Positions 17,100 through 26,150 of a stretch of DNA of 64,000 nucleotides are shown here, one piece after another. The translations under genes were made by a program, and so were the position numbers. The first letter of the stretch is position 1. Each line of letters opens with the position of its first letter. This DNA is from Candidatus Gastranaerophilales bacterium (GTDB taxonomy: Bacteria; Cyanobacteriota; Vampirovibrionia; Gastranaerophilales; Gastranaerophilaceae). The notes below the pieces were generated by a model. The model was not told the origin of the DNA and made no database searches. It saw nothing but the letters and a program-made list of their open reading frames with translations. The stretch is taken from the NCBI GenBank assembly GCA_944326555.1, contig CALVEK010000003.1:1-64000 (forward strand), in the 5' to 3' direction.

Positions 17100-18714
17100 G
17101 TACAAAATCCCTTACATTATCTTGTTTATCATTATTCACTTGTATGCTATCAGCTCTAAAATGGGCGCCAACAGATTCTTTTCTTGATAATGCAGCATTT
17201 ATTATACATTTTGCAACATATATCATATTTCTTAACTCATACTCTCTAATGGAGTTGCATTTGCTATCTGTATTAAACTCTTTCTCAATAGTTTCAATCT
17301 CTTTTATAGCACGCGATAGTGAGGATTCAGTTCTTATAATACCAACTTTTTCCCACATAGTTGTTTTTAGATTTAAAAGTAAACTATCAATGTCTACAAA
17401 AGTTTCATCTGATACAGATTCAGAATTATCATCAGAATATTTTTTAATTATATTCATGATTGTTTCATCAATAACCTTTGTCGGATGTAATTCTTCTTTT
17501 GATATATGATTAACAAGCTCATAAGCCGTAACAACACACTCTAAAAGAGAATTACTTGCAAGTCTGTTAGCACCGTGTAAAGATGTACATGCCGCCTCAC
17601 CAATTGCAAAAAGATTATTTATTGAAGTTTTACCGTTAATTTCTGTCTTAATGCCGCCCATACAATAATGTGCTGCAGGAGAAACCGGTATAAAGTCTTT
17701 TGTAATATCAATACCATTTTCAAGGCATGTTTTATAGATATTAGGAAAACGCTTTTTAAACAAATCAACATCAATAGAAGTTGTATCCAAAAATACTCTA
17801 TTACCTCTCGACAACTGTGAATAAATAGCCCTTGCAACAACATCTCTTGGCGCCAAATCCTTTTGCGGATGGTCTTTCATAAAATATTCACCATCTTGGT
17901 TTACCAATTTTGCACCTTCACCTCTTACAGACTCTGAAATGAGAAATCTGGAGTCGTCATTTTCTATTGAGAGAGCTGTCGGATGGAATTGTATAAATTC
18001 CATATCTTTAATATCTGCTCCGGCTCTAATTGCAAGAGCTAAGCCATCGCCTGTCGTAACAGAAGGATTAGTAGTGTATTTGTATACTTGACCTGTTCCG
18101 CCCGTTGCAAGAATTGTGTATGGAGCATAAACTGTCTCATACTCATGAGAAACTGAATTGTATGCGATAACGCCTCTACAAGTGTTCTTTGAATCAACGA
18201 GTAAATCAGTAGCAAGAGTTTGCTCATATATAGTTATATTTGAAGAGATTACAGGATCATTTTTAACTTTGTTTACAAGTTCTTTTTCAATACCATATCC
18301 GGTAGCATCACCGCCGACGTGGAGGATTCTTCTTACACTGTGTGCACCTTCAAGTGTAAAGTTAAGCTGATTTTTTTCATTTCTATCAAACTTAACACCA
18401 TATTTCATCAAATCTTTTATGGCATGGTTGCTGTTTTCAGAAATAAATTTGACTACGTTAAAATCACACAAACCACAGCCTGCTTTGATAGTGTCAGAAA
18501 CATGCAGACTAATTGAATCTGTTTTATTTTCAGGCAAAACACCTACTATACCGCCTTGAGCATATCTGGAATTGCATTCCGAAATTTGAGATTTAGTCAG
18601 CAATAGTACACCATCAGGGACAGACATTGTCTCAGAGATTTTTATAGCCGCATACAAACCGGCTATACCGCTTCCTACAATGATTACTGAATAAGTTGAA
18701 TGTTTCATCGGCAT
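17065..18714 (-). CDS. nadB: L-aspartate oxidase
   Basis: 549 residues, ATG with AGAGG six bases upstream. The FAD fold is VIIVGSGIAGLYAAIKISE. NSRYAQGGIVGVLP, TILATGGTGQVYKYTTNP, EFIQFHPTALSI, RGEGAKLVNQDGEYFM and PAAHYCMGGI are the succinate-dehydrogenase/NadB family blocks. It oxidises aspartate to iminoaspartate for quinolinate synthesis. In anaerobes the acceptor is not oxygen, and the downstream etfBA pair is a plausible route for the electrons (inference). NadA is not in the window. Confidence 0.95.
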   Translation of the reverse strand: MPMKHSTYSVIIVGSGIAGLYAAIKISETMSVPDGVLLLTKSQISECNSRYAQGGIVGVLPENKTDSISLHVSDTIKAGCGLCDFNVVKFISENSNHAIKDLMKYGVKFDRNEKNQLNFTLEGAHSVRRILHVGGDATGYGIEKELVNKVKNDPVISSNITIYEQTLATDLLVDSKNTCRGVIAYNSVSHEYETVYAPYTILATGGTGQVYKYTTNPSVTTGDGLALAIRAGADIKDMEFIQFHPTALSIENDDSRFLISESVRGEGAKLVNQDGEYFMKDHPQKDLAPRDVVARAIYSQLSRGNRVFLDTTSIDVDLFKKRFPNIYKTCLENGIDITKDFIPVSPAAHYCMGGIKTEINGKTSINNLFAIGEAACTSLHGANRLASNSLLECVVTAYELVNHISKEELHPTKVIDETIMNIIKKYSDDNSESVSDETFVDIDSLLLNLKTTMWEKVGIIRTESSLSRAIKEIETIEKEFNTDSKCNSIREYELRNMIYVAKCIINAALSRKESVGAHFRADSIQVNNDKQDNVRDFVHEQKTTARICN

Positions 18715-18875
18715 GTTTACCTCTTCACATTATATTAATACAAACACTAAATTTTTACTACTATCCCTGTAGAGAAACTTAACTATTTGCATTTAAAACT
18801 TGTTAGCCGTATGCTATAGAAAGGTTTTGCACATTAAGTGTAGTAAGTACAGGTAATGTGTTAACTTTTGTTAAA

Positions 18876-18936
18876 ACTAGACACATAAACTAACAAAAAA
18901 AAAATTGTTCTTTCATTAACCAAATAGAACAAGAAT
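18876..18936 (+). promoter_or_regulatory. Leader of the Gln/Pro-rich gene: ACTAGAC element and small hairpin
   Basis: ACTAGAC at 18876-18882, preceded by TTAAA, recurs in the leaders at 29994, 30035 and 47852. Downstream, TTGTTCT and AGAACAA around 18904-18932 can form a 7-bp stem. The ribosome site GGAGG lies at ~18951. A conserved untranslated-leader or operator role is inferred from the recurrence only. Confidence 0.35.
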
Positions 18937-18959
18937 CCTATTCACATGACGGAGGAAAA

Positions 18960-19211
18960 ATGATACAACAACCTACAAACTATTTGCCTGTACAACAAGC
19001 AGCTGTACAACAGCAAATTCAGCAAGGGCAAGTACCAATGCAGCAGCCAATGCCACCTATTGCGCCAATGCCAAGAAGTGAGTACAACGCTATTAAAATT
19101 GATATAAAAGGCGCTACGGTAGGTACACCACAAGAGCAGATGGGAATTAATATTCCACAACCTGCATTGTACCCTGAAGCTCCAGGACAGAAATTGAATT
19201 ATATTGCATAA
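18960..19211 (+). CDS. Small Gln/Pro-rich protein with EYNAIKI motif
   Basis: 83 residues, strong ribosome site (GACGGAGGAAAA) before the ATG. Residues 1-38 are rich in Gln and Pro and lack charge (VQQAAVQQQIQQGQVPMQQP). Then follows RSEYNAIKIDIKGATV, and a short tail PALYPEAPGQKLNYIA. The same start (MIQ) and the same EYNAIKI block recur in the next gene. There is no signal peptide and no known domain. It stands alone between two strong terminator-type signals, so it is probably well expressed. Function unknown; the shared block could be a docking peptide. Confidence 0.75.
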   Translation: MIQQPTNYLPVQQAAVQQQIQQGQVPMQQPMPPIAPMPRSEYNAIKIDIKGATVGTPQEQMGINIPQPALYPEAPGQKLNYIA

Positions 19212-19213
19212 AT

Positions 19214-19245
19214 AAAAAGCAGCTAATTCTCATTAGCTGCTTTTT
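19214..19245 (+). terminator. Rho-independent terminator
   Basis: Stem AAAGCAGCTAAT pairs perfectly with ATTAGCTGCTTT across a four-base loop, followed by T residues. It closes the small Gln/Pro-rich gene. Confidence 0.9.
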
Positions 19246-19359
19246 AGCAATAAGAAATATTTGTTAAGATTTATTAATTTAGTCAAATAAAATAGCAATT
19301 TTAATCATTCATATTTATTTAATAGGTATCAAAATAAATATATTAATAAGGGGAAAAAA

Positions 19360-20436
19360 ATGATACAAGCACCTTTACCAGCAAATTACGGATATGCAGC
19401 ACCTGTACAACAGGCTTATCCTCAGCAAGCACCTGCAGAATACAACGCAATCAAAATTAACATTGTAGATCCCAAGGTAAATGCTCCAGGATATCAACAA
19501 CAATCTGCTTATTCATATCCGCAAGCTCCAATATATAATTATCCACAGGCTACACAAGTTCCTGTGTACTACCCGCCGGTTCAGCAAGCACCTGTACAAC
19601 AGCAAGGTCAAGTTGTGGTTACACAACCGCAAGCACCAGCTCAACCAGCTCCGGTAGAAGTGCCTGCTCCACAGGTTATCAATCAACAAACAATTAATCA
19701 AGTACCTCCTTCAGTAGTTCCTGCTCCTGCACAAGAAGCCCAAGCTCCACAAGCTCAAGCTCCAGTTGCAGCACCAGAGGCACCAGCTCCTGAAGCAAAG
19801 CCTGCTGAAACATTAAATATACCTTCAATGGCAGCAGCAATTAAATCAGAAGATTTGCAACAAGCTGGTGATGCAATAGAAAATGTTGCAGAAATCGCTC
19901 AAAGCAAACCAGAGTTAGCTCCACAGTTGCTTGATACAGATTTGATGGAATCTTTACTCAGCGTAATAGGTAAAGATACAACAACTCTTGAAGGTCCAAC
20001 TGATAAGCAAAAAGAATTAAGACAACAAGTTCTTGCTGGTAAACAACTTTCTGAGGCTGATATGGCAGAAGCTAACAAAATATCTCCTTTAGAAATGGCT
20101 GAAAGAAATAAACAATACGCATTGTTTACAACAGCAATTCTTCAAAATGTTTTAGTTGACGAATTTAAGAAAACTAACAACATGACACCTGATATCAAAG
20201 ATTTACCAGGTATGGAACAAATAGTTACAACTATCAAAGACAATCCAAACCCAATGTTAAGAGCTAGCGGCCTTGCTGCATTAGCTTACAACGCTAGACC
20301 TGAATACAAACCGGTTATGAAAGAAATCTTTGAACTTTCTAAACAAGATGCTGATGAAAACGTACAAAAAGTTGCAGCAGAAGGATTAGCTAAACTTGAT
20401 ACTATCCCGGATGCAGCTCCTGCTCAAGCAGCATAA
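19360..20436 (+). CDS. Gln/Pro/Ala-rich protein with EYNAIKI motif and HEAT-like C-terminal domain
   Basis: 358 residues, ribosome site AAGGGGAAA. Residues 1-~155 are low complexity (Gln, Pro, Ala, Tyr) and include AEYNAIKINIVDPKV near residue 27, the motif shared with the preceding gene. Residues ~165-358 are helical and resemble HEAT/ARM repeats: IKSEDLQQAGDAIENVAEIA, then MLRASGLAALAYNA and ENVQKVAAEGLAKL. No signal peptide is seen. The shape (disordered tail plus helical-repeat scaffold) suggests a protein-binding role. No named family is recognised. Confidence 0.75.
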   Translation: MIQAPLPANYGYAAPVQQAYPQQAPAEYNAIKINIVDPKVNAPGYQQQSAYSYPQAPIYNYPQATQVPVYYPPVQQAPVQQQGQVVVTQPQAPAQPAPVEVPAPQVINQQTINQVPPSVVPAPAQEAQAPQAQAPVAAPEAPAPEAKPAETLNIPSMAAAIKSEDLQQAGDAIENVAEIAQSKPELAPQLLDTDLMESLLSVIGKDTTTLEGPTDKQKELRQQVLAGKQLSEADMAEANKISPLEMAERNKQYALFTTAILQNVLVDEFKKTNNMTPDIKDLPGMEQIVTTIKDNPNPMLRASGLAALAYNARPEYKPVMKEIFELSKQDADENVQKVAAEGLAKLDTIPDAAPAQAA

Positions 20437-20455
20437 ATTCCAAAAATCATTTAAA

Positions 20456-20494
20456 TAAAAAGGTGTAATCAAAGTTTTTGGTTACACCTTTTTT
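20456..20494 (+). terminator. Rho-independent terminator
   Basis: AAAAAGGTGTAA pairs with TTACACCTTTTTT around a loop of about a dozen bases. It lies just after the HEAT-like gene. Confidence 0.9.
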
Positions 20495-20545
20495 AATATT
20501 TGTAAATAGTTAGACAAAGACATCAAAATCAATTTTAATAGAGTT

Positions 20546-20890
20546 ATGTCTGAAGAAATAAGCAAGAAAGTTATAAATATTTTTAGTAAACACGGTAAGC
20601 AAAAAACAACAAATCCTGAGGAGAAAGTTAGAACTTTTGCAGGATTTAGTTATGTAAGAATGGATAAAGATGTTAATGGCTATCCTTTTAAAGAAGAAAA
20701 ATTGTTGGATTATGCAAAAGATTGCCATTACATTGTGAAAGTTATGAGAGACAAAAATGGCTCACCGTCCTTATATAGCTATAATGTTCCAAATGATAAA
20801 TTGCTTGATTTTCTTCTCATGTTTAGAAATAATAAACTTAACGGAAGTATCATAGAAATAGATAAATTTTTGCCGAAAAGTATAATATAG
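20546..20890 (+). CDS. Small protein of unknown function upstream of the radical SAM gene
   Basis: 114 residues, ATG with only a weak ribosome site (ATAGAG). Charged and soluble, no signal or membrane segment. A central stretch TFAGFSYVRMDKDVNGYPF is followed by alternating strands and helices (HYIVKVMRDKNGSPSLYSYN, then KLLDFLLMFRNNKL). I recognise no family. It ends five bases before the radical SAM gene and is probably co-transcribed with it. The coding call rests on clean frame, codon use like its neighbours, and position. Confidence 0.65.
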   Translation: MSEEISKKVINIFSKHGKQKTTNPEEKVRTFAGFSYVRMDKDVNGYPFKEEKLLDYAKDCHYIVKVMRDKNGSPSLYSYNVPNDKLLDFLLMFRNNKLNGSIIEIDKFLPKSII

Positions 20891-20895
20891 AAAAA

Positions 20896-23433
20896 ATGAA
20901 AAAATTAGATAAAGTTTCACTGGAAAAATTGCTTTACAGCGTTAACAAGCCATATCAGTATGCAGGTAATGAGCTATATTCATATAACAAAGACTTCGAT
21001 TCTTCATTTGTTCGTTTTGCAATAGCATTTCCAGACAAGTATGAAGTCGGTGCAAGCAATTTAGGTCATAGAATCATATATGAAACACTAAACTCCATCG
21101 ACGATTGCATGTGTGATAGAGCTTATGCACCTGATACCGACTGCAAAGAAGAAATAAAAAAGCAGGGTTTGTTTTTATACGGTGTTGAATCTAAGGTTTG
21201 TTTAAATGATTTTGATTTGCTGGGTTTCTCACTTCAATACGAATTAGCATATCCAACTGTACTTGCAATGCTTGATTTAGCAGGTATACCTTTGCACAGC
21301 AGCGAGCGTAATGAAGATAATCCGATTGTTCTTGCAGGTGGACCTTGCGTTTTTAATCCAGAACCAATGAAAGATTTTATCGACGGATTTCTTATCGGAG
21401 ACGGCGAAGACATCTTAAAAGAGATTGTAAGTGTCTATAAACAATGCAAAACTGACAAGAAAAATAGAGAAAGTATTCTTATTGAACTTTCAAAAGTAGA
21501 CGGATTGTACATTCCTGCAATCCATAAAGATAGCATTATAAACAAAAGAATTTACAATTTTTCAAGTGAAAGTATTCCTTTAAAATATCCTGTACCTTTT
21601 TCCACATCCATACATGACAGAGCTGTAGTAGAAATAAGACGAGGCTGTGGAAGAATGTGCAGATTCTGCCAACCCGGTCATGTTAATTTACCTATCAGAG
21701 AAAGAAAGGCTGAAGAGATAATTAAGGCAACGAAAGAGCTTGTAAAAAACACAGGTTATGATGAATTTTCAATGTTATCTTTATCATCAAATGATTATAC
21801 AAACATAGAACCGGTGCTTGAAGAGTTAACCTGTCATTTTAGCGACAAGAAGGTATCAGCATCGCTCCCTAGCCAAAGAATAGACCGCTTTAATATCAGA
21901 CTGTCTAATCTTGTAAAAGATGTCAGAAAAACGACAATAACACTCGCTCCGGAAGCAGGCTCACAAAGATTAAGAGATGTTATTAATAAGAATATATCCA
22001 GAGAACAAATAATAAATACAACTCTTGATTGTTATAAAAACGGATATGACAGTATTAAATACTACTTTATACTTGGTTTGCCAACAGAGACATATACAGA
22101 TATAGATGAAATGTTGGATTTACTAAGAGAAATCAAGTATAAAGCAAAACAAATTAAATCTGAACTTGAGCTTAAGCAAGATTTAAAACTAAATTGCACT
22201 TTATCAATATTCGTACCAAAACCGTTTACCCCTTTCCAGTGGTTAGGTCAGGACTCTTTGCAAACAATAACAGAAAAAATTGCATACATAAGAGAAAATT
22301 CCAAATCATTAAAAGGCGTACGCCTAAAAATACATGAAAAATATATCTCAGAAATTGAGGCCGTATTAACACGTGGCGATTCATCTTTGTGTAAATACAT
22401 AGAAGAACTGTACAAAAACGGCTGCTATCTTGATGCATGGGATGAAAATTTTGACAGGAACAAGTGGTATGATATTGCACAAGAATGTGGAATATCGATT
22501 TCAGATATGTCTCAAAAAGTGTATTCTCTTGAAGAAACACTCCCCTGGGATTTTATAAATGTAGGCATTAAGAAAGAATGGTTTATTCAGGAATATAAAA
22601 AAGCGATGGACAGTATAGCAAGTATACCTTGTGAGACAAAATGTTCTGATTGCGGAATATGTACAAATTACAAAGTAAAAAAGGTTATCGATAAGCCTTA
22701 TGTGCCTGCTATTGTTAAAGATAAGACGAAAAACAAACCTGAAATAAAAAAATACAGGGCTAAAGTAACAAAAAAAAGCTATCTGAAATTTCTTTCGCAT
22801 TTAGATTGGCAAAACACTCTTGTTAAAGGTCTTTTTAGATCACAGCTGCCTATTGTTTTCACAGAGGGATATAATCCTATTCCAAGGATATCACTTGGTT
22901 CTGCTTTGCCAATATTTATTGAAAGTGAAACAGAATTTATTGATTTTGAGCTTTATTATAATCAAGATGACACATTGTTTATCGGAACAGAAGCAGAAAC
23001 TTTGAATAAAATTAAGAATACACTTAATGATTCTCTTGATCCGATGGCAAGAATTATTAATATTTGTGAAATTGATAAAAGCGTTAAATCACTTGATATC
23101 ACTACACAATGGGCAGAATATGAAATTAAACATTTAGATGAAGATATTTCAAATTTTGACGATTTAATGTATATTAAAGAGAGACTTACTTCTGATGAAG
23201 ATATTTGCATAAAGAAGAAGTCAAAAAAAGGTATAGAGAAATTAATTAACATTAAAAAATCAGTTAGAAATGTCAAAGTTGTTAATAACAAACTTTATAT
23301 AACATTAAAATGCGGACAGAATCAAGATATTCCGTCTGTTAGAGCTGATGATTTGATGAAAGTTTTCTATCCTGATAAAAAGTTTAATATTACAAGAATC
23401 ACATTCTTTGATGATGAATTCAACGCACTTTAG
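20896..23433 (+). CDS. Radical SAM protein (TIGR03960) fused to a DUF2344 (TIGR03936) domain
   Basis: 845 residues. The N-terminal part (~40-210) resembles the cobalamin-binding-like region of this family (FAIAFPDKYEVGASNLGHRI). The radical SAM cluster motif is RRGCGRMCRFCQPGH (C-x3-C-x2-C) near residue 250, with APEAGSQRLRDVINK and YYFILGLPTET following. A small cysteine cluster CETKCSDCGIC lies near 580. From ~615 the DUF2344 domain begins (KYRAKVTKKSYLKFLSHLDW, then FTEGYNPIPRISLGSALPI). In many bacteria this pair lies next to RNase E/G, as here. The substrate is unknown; RNA modification is the usual suggestion. Confidence 0.88.
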   Translation: MKKLDKVSLEKLLYSVNKPYQYAGNELYSYNKDFDSSFVRFAIAFPDKYEVGASNLGHRIIYETLNSIDDCMCDRAYAPDTDCKEEIKKQGLFLYGVESKVCLNDFDLLGFSLQYELAYPTVLAMLDLAGIPLHSSERNEDNPIVLAGGPCVFNPEPMKDFIDGFLIGDGEDILKEIVSVYKQCKTDKKNRESILIELSKVDGLYIPAIHKDSIINKRIYNFSSESIPLKYPVPFSTSIHDRAVVEIRRGCGRMCRFCQPGHVNLPIRERKAEEIIKATKELVKNTGYDEFSMLSLSSNDYTNIEPVLEELTCHFSDKKVSASLPSQRIDRFNIRLSNLVKDVRKTTITLAPEAGSQRLRDVINKNISREQIINTTLDCYKNGYDSIKYYFILGLPTETYTDIDEMLDLLREIKYKAKQIKSELELKQDLKLNCTLSIFVPKPFTPFQWLGQDSLQTITEKIAYIRENSKSLKGVRLKIHEKYISEIEAVLTRGDSSLCKYIEELYKNGCYLDAWDENFDRNKWYDIAQECGISISDMSQKVYSLEETLPWDFINVGIKKEWFIQEYKKAMDSIASIPCETKCSDCGICTNYKVKKVIDKPYVPAIVKDKTKNKPEIKKYRAKVTKKSYLKFLSHLDWQNTLVKGLFRSQLPIVFTEGYNPIPRISLGSALPIFIESETEFIDFELYYNQDDTLFIGTEAETLNKIKNTLNDSLDPMARIINICEIDKSVKSLDITTQWAEYEIKHLDEDISNFDDLMYIKERLTSDEDICIKKKSKKGIEKLINIKKSVRNVKVVNNKLYITLKCGQNQDIPSVRADDLMKVFYPDKKFNITRITFFDDEFNAL

Positions 23434-23484
23434 TGTGCATTTGTAATTATTATAAGAGTTTATACAATTTTAAAGGAATTTTTT

Positions 23485-25425
23485 ATGGCTAAATCAATAG
23501 TAATTGCTGAGCGTGATAACATAGCAGCTGTGTTTGAAGATAATAAAATTACTGAGTTTTTTATAAACAGAGGAGAAATTCTCCTTGGAGATGTATATTT
23601 AAGTAAAGTAGAAAACATACTTCCAAGTATAGAAGCGGCTTTTGTAGATGTCGGTTCTGACAAGATGGGATTTTTGCATGCCGCTGATGTAATAGGTAAG
23701 GGTGGACTACAAGATAAATTAACCCCAAAACAAAAACTTGTGGTTCAAGTTGTAAAAGAACCTACAGGACACAAAGGTCCAAGAGTTACTACATCATTAA
23801 GTCTTCCAGGAAGATTTTGCGTTTTGATGCCTCAAGAATCTGGAATAAGTGTAAGTAAAAAAATAATGTCATCTAAAGAAAGAGCAAGACTAAAGTCAAT
23901 TGTTAGCTTGCTAAAACCTGTTGGACTTGGTGTAATCATCAGGACTGAAGCAGAAGGTCAGACAGAAGCTGAAATACAAGAAGACTTGGAAATATTACTT
24001 GAAAAATGGAATACAATAGTTACACAGGCAGAGCTTGTTGATGCGCCAAACTTGCTGTACAGAGACCAAGACTTGCTCTATAGAGTTATTAGAGAAGCAT
24101 GCACAGAAGATGTTAAAGAAATTGTTGTAGACACTCCTTATGCAATGCATAGAGTTCAGCAATTAATACAAAACTGGAACTTACACAAAGAAATTGATAT
24201 TTCTGTGTACAAGGGAAGCGAACCTCTTCTTGTTGCATCAGGTGTAAAGAAAGAAATTGAACAAGCACTTCAAATAAAAGTAAATTTACCGTCAGGCGGA
24301 TATCTGTTCATACAAACGACAGAAGCTCTGACAGTAATAGACGTAAACAGCGGTAAATTCATAAGCTCTGCGACTCAGGATGAAACGATATTAAAGACAA
24401 ATAAAGAAGCAGTTAAAGAAATCGCTCGTCAGCTAAAACTTAGAAATATAGGTGGCATGATTATAATTGACTTTATTGATATGCTAAGCAGAGCCGATAA
24501 AATAGCGATATTAGAAGAATTAGAACTTGCTGTTGAATCTGACAAAGCAAAACCTCAAGTTGGCCAACTATCTGATTTGGGTCTTGTTGAAATGACAAGA
24601 CACAGACAAGGTCAAAGTCTAGCCGAAATATTTACTAAAAAATGTACTCATTGTAACGGAACTGGGCAAATAATTGATGATTTTGGCTTTGCATCTTCAC
24701 TTAGTGAGGGAGAACAAAAAGTTAAAGCAGCAAAACTTAAACTACCTACAAATAACGGAAAAAACAAACACAATAACGACAGACACAATAACAACAAAGT
24801 CTTTAATTACCAAAACCCAAATCAAAATAATCCTCAAAGAAATGAATATGACAGACGCAATCACAGCAAGGACGAGGAACAAAGGGACAATAACCAAAGT
24901 TCTGAACAATTACAACAAATTGACAATGAAACTAAAAACAGAAAAAATCAAAAAAATAACAGATTTAATAAAAACAGAAGAAATCAAAAAAGAGATGAAG
25001 TAAAATCTCAAGAAAATATTCAAGAACAAGAAGAAAATTCTACATTGCTAACACAACCCGCAGTAGAGATTGAGGAAACTCAAATTGAAACTACTGACAA
25101 ACAAACTATCAACGAAAAGGTAGAAACATCTGATACTGAAACGACAAATCAAGTTAAAGAAGAAGCTCTTGAATCAACAAGCGAACCAACACAAAAAACA
25201 AGGAAAACAAGAAAAAGAGCAACTTCAAGAAAAAATAAAGAAGTTGCTGAAGAAACACAAAAAGTTGATTCACAGGTAGATCAGCAACAAAGTGAAAATG
25301 TAGTAACTGATACTCCAGCAGAACAAGAAGATGCAAAGCCAGTAAAAAAGACTAAAACAAGAAAAGCATCGAGAACAAGAAAGAAAACTGCTGACAAAAC
25401 TCAAGACACAGAAAATGCTTCATAA
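23485..25425 (+). CDS. Ribonuclease E/G with low-complexity tail
   Basis: 646 residues, AAGGAA ribosome site. The S1 RNA-binding region is at ~35-120 (GEILLGDVYLSKVENILPSIEAAFVDVG). The catalytic DNase-I-like region has LTVIDVNSGKF and GGMIIIDFIDM, supplying the metal-binding Asp pair. The zinc-link is CTHCNGTGQI near residue 390. Residues ~410-646 form a disordered tail: first Asn/His/Arg-rich, then Glu/Thr/Gln-rich, ending in Lys/Arg blocks (KTRKASRTRKK). In RNase E such tails bind RNA and partner proteins. It should cleave single-stranded RNA for rRNA and mRNA processing. E versus G cannot be decided; the tail favours E-like use. Confidence 0.9.
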   Translation: MAKSIVIAERDNIAAVFEDNKITEFFINRGEILLGDVYLSKVENILPSIEAAFVDVGSDKMGFLHAADVIGKGGLQDKLTPKQKLVVQVVKEPTGHKGPRVTTSLSLPGRFCVLMPQESGISVSKKIMSSKERARLKSIVSLLKPVGLGVIIRTEAEGQTEAEIQEDLEILLEKWNTIVTQAELVDAPNLLYRDQDLLYRVIREACTEDVKEIVVDTPYAMHRVQQLIQNWNLHKEIDISVYKGSEPLLVASGVKKEIEQALQIKVNLPSGGYLFIQTTEALTVIDVNSGKFISSATQDETILKTNKEAVKEIARQLKLRNIGGMIIIDFIDMLSRADKIAILEELELAVESDKAKPQVGQLSDLGLVEMTRHRQGQSLAEIFTKKCTHCNGTGQIIDDFGFASSLSEGEQKVKAAKLKLPTNNGKNKHNNDRHNNNKVFNYQNPNQNNPQRNEYDRRNHSKDEEQRDNNQSSEQLQQIDNETKNRKNQKNNRFNKNRRNQKRDEVKSQENIQEQEENSTLLTQPAVEIEETQIETTDKQTINEKVETSDTETTNQVKEEALESTSEPTQKTRKTRKRATSRKNKEVAEETQKVDSQVDQQQSENVVTDTPAEQEDAKPVKKTKTRKASRTRKKTADKTQDTENAS

Positions 25426-25436
25426 TGCAGGAATAA

Positions 25437-25787
25437 ATGATGATTAAATATGGCAAAAAAGCATTATTAACCTTATTTATATTAACAGTAGCGGTTTTTA
25501 GTTCAGCGCAAATAAGCTACTCAGATAATGCGCAGGACAATAATAGCAAGATTAAAGCCAAAACAGAAAGTGTAAAAAAATCCGAAGCACAAACTGTATG
25601 GCTTAAATTTCTAAAATCTATGTTGCTTGTTACTGGTTCTTGTGGTGCTATTTTTTTATTATTATTAGCTTACAAAAAAATAAAAAGAACACCTGTCATA
25701 GGTATCAAGCAAATTGATATAGAAAAAAACTTGAATACACCTGAAACAGTAGAAGATGCAACAAAGTTTGTAATTGAAAAATTTTAA
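25437..25787 (+). CDS. Small membrane protein of unknown function
   Basis: 116 residues; the tandem ATGs at 25437 and 25440 are both possible, with AGGAA upstream. The first hydrophobic segment (8-27, ending SSAQISYS) may be a cleaved signal. A second (57-76, GSCGAIFLLLLAYKKIK) is a membrane helix, followed by a short cytoplasmic tail. It starts 12 bases after the RNase E/G stop and is likely in the same operon. A membrane-anchoring link to RNase E/G would be speculative. No family recognised. Confidence 0.65.
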   Translation: MMIKYGKKALLTLFILTVAVFSSAQISYSDNAQDNNSKIKAKTESVKKSEAQTVWLKFLKSMLLVTGSCGAIFLLLLAYKKIKRTPVIGIKQIDIEKNLNTPETVEDATKFVIEKF

Positions 25788-25791
25788 TGGT

Positions 25792-26040
25792 TCATGCTTG
25801 CTTGAGATTTTGTTCATATACAGGCTCACCATAGACTTTAAGGAGAGCTTTAACAATTTTGGGCATTTGACATACAAATGAGTAATTGCCTGCGGATAAA
25901 GAGCATTTAGAACAATCAGAGTTTATCTCGTAACACTCAATAGCTTGCTTAGTCCAATTTTGCATGATTGATGCAGATATTTCACCGTTAGTCTGCGGCA
26001 TGTACAATTCATCGATTCTGGTAACCTTAGAAATACACAT
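25792..26040 (-). CDS. Small cysteine-containing protein of unknown function
   Basis: 82 residues from ATG 26040, chosen because a G-rich ribosome site (GGGGGGTG) precedes it; the longer frame to 26073 would bury that site. The centre has CYEINSDCSKCSLSAGNYSFVC, which could bind a metal ion. The N-terminus MCISKVTRIDELYMPQ is polar. It converges with the membrane-protein gene (stop to stop within five bases). Function unknown. Confidence 0.65.
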   Translation of the reverse strand: MCISKVTRIDELYMPQTNGEISASIMQNWTKQAIECYEINSDCSKCSLSAGNYSFVCQMPKIVKALLKVYGEPVYEQNLKQA

Positions 26041-26150
26041 AACACCCCCCGAATAAGAATTAAAAGAAACCACCTATTTATAGGTTAAACTATACTCGTT
26101 AACTTTTACTCGGCTTAATGTATGATATTTGTAGCAGTAAAAAGTATAAT

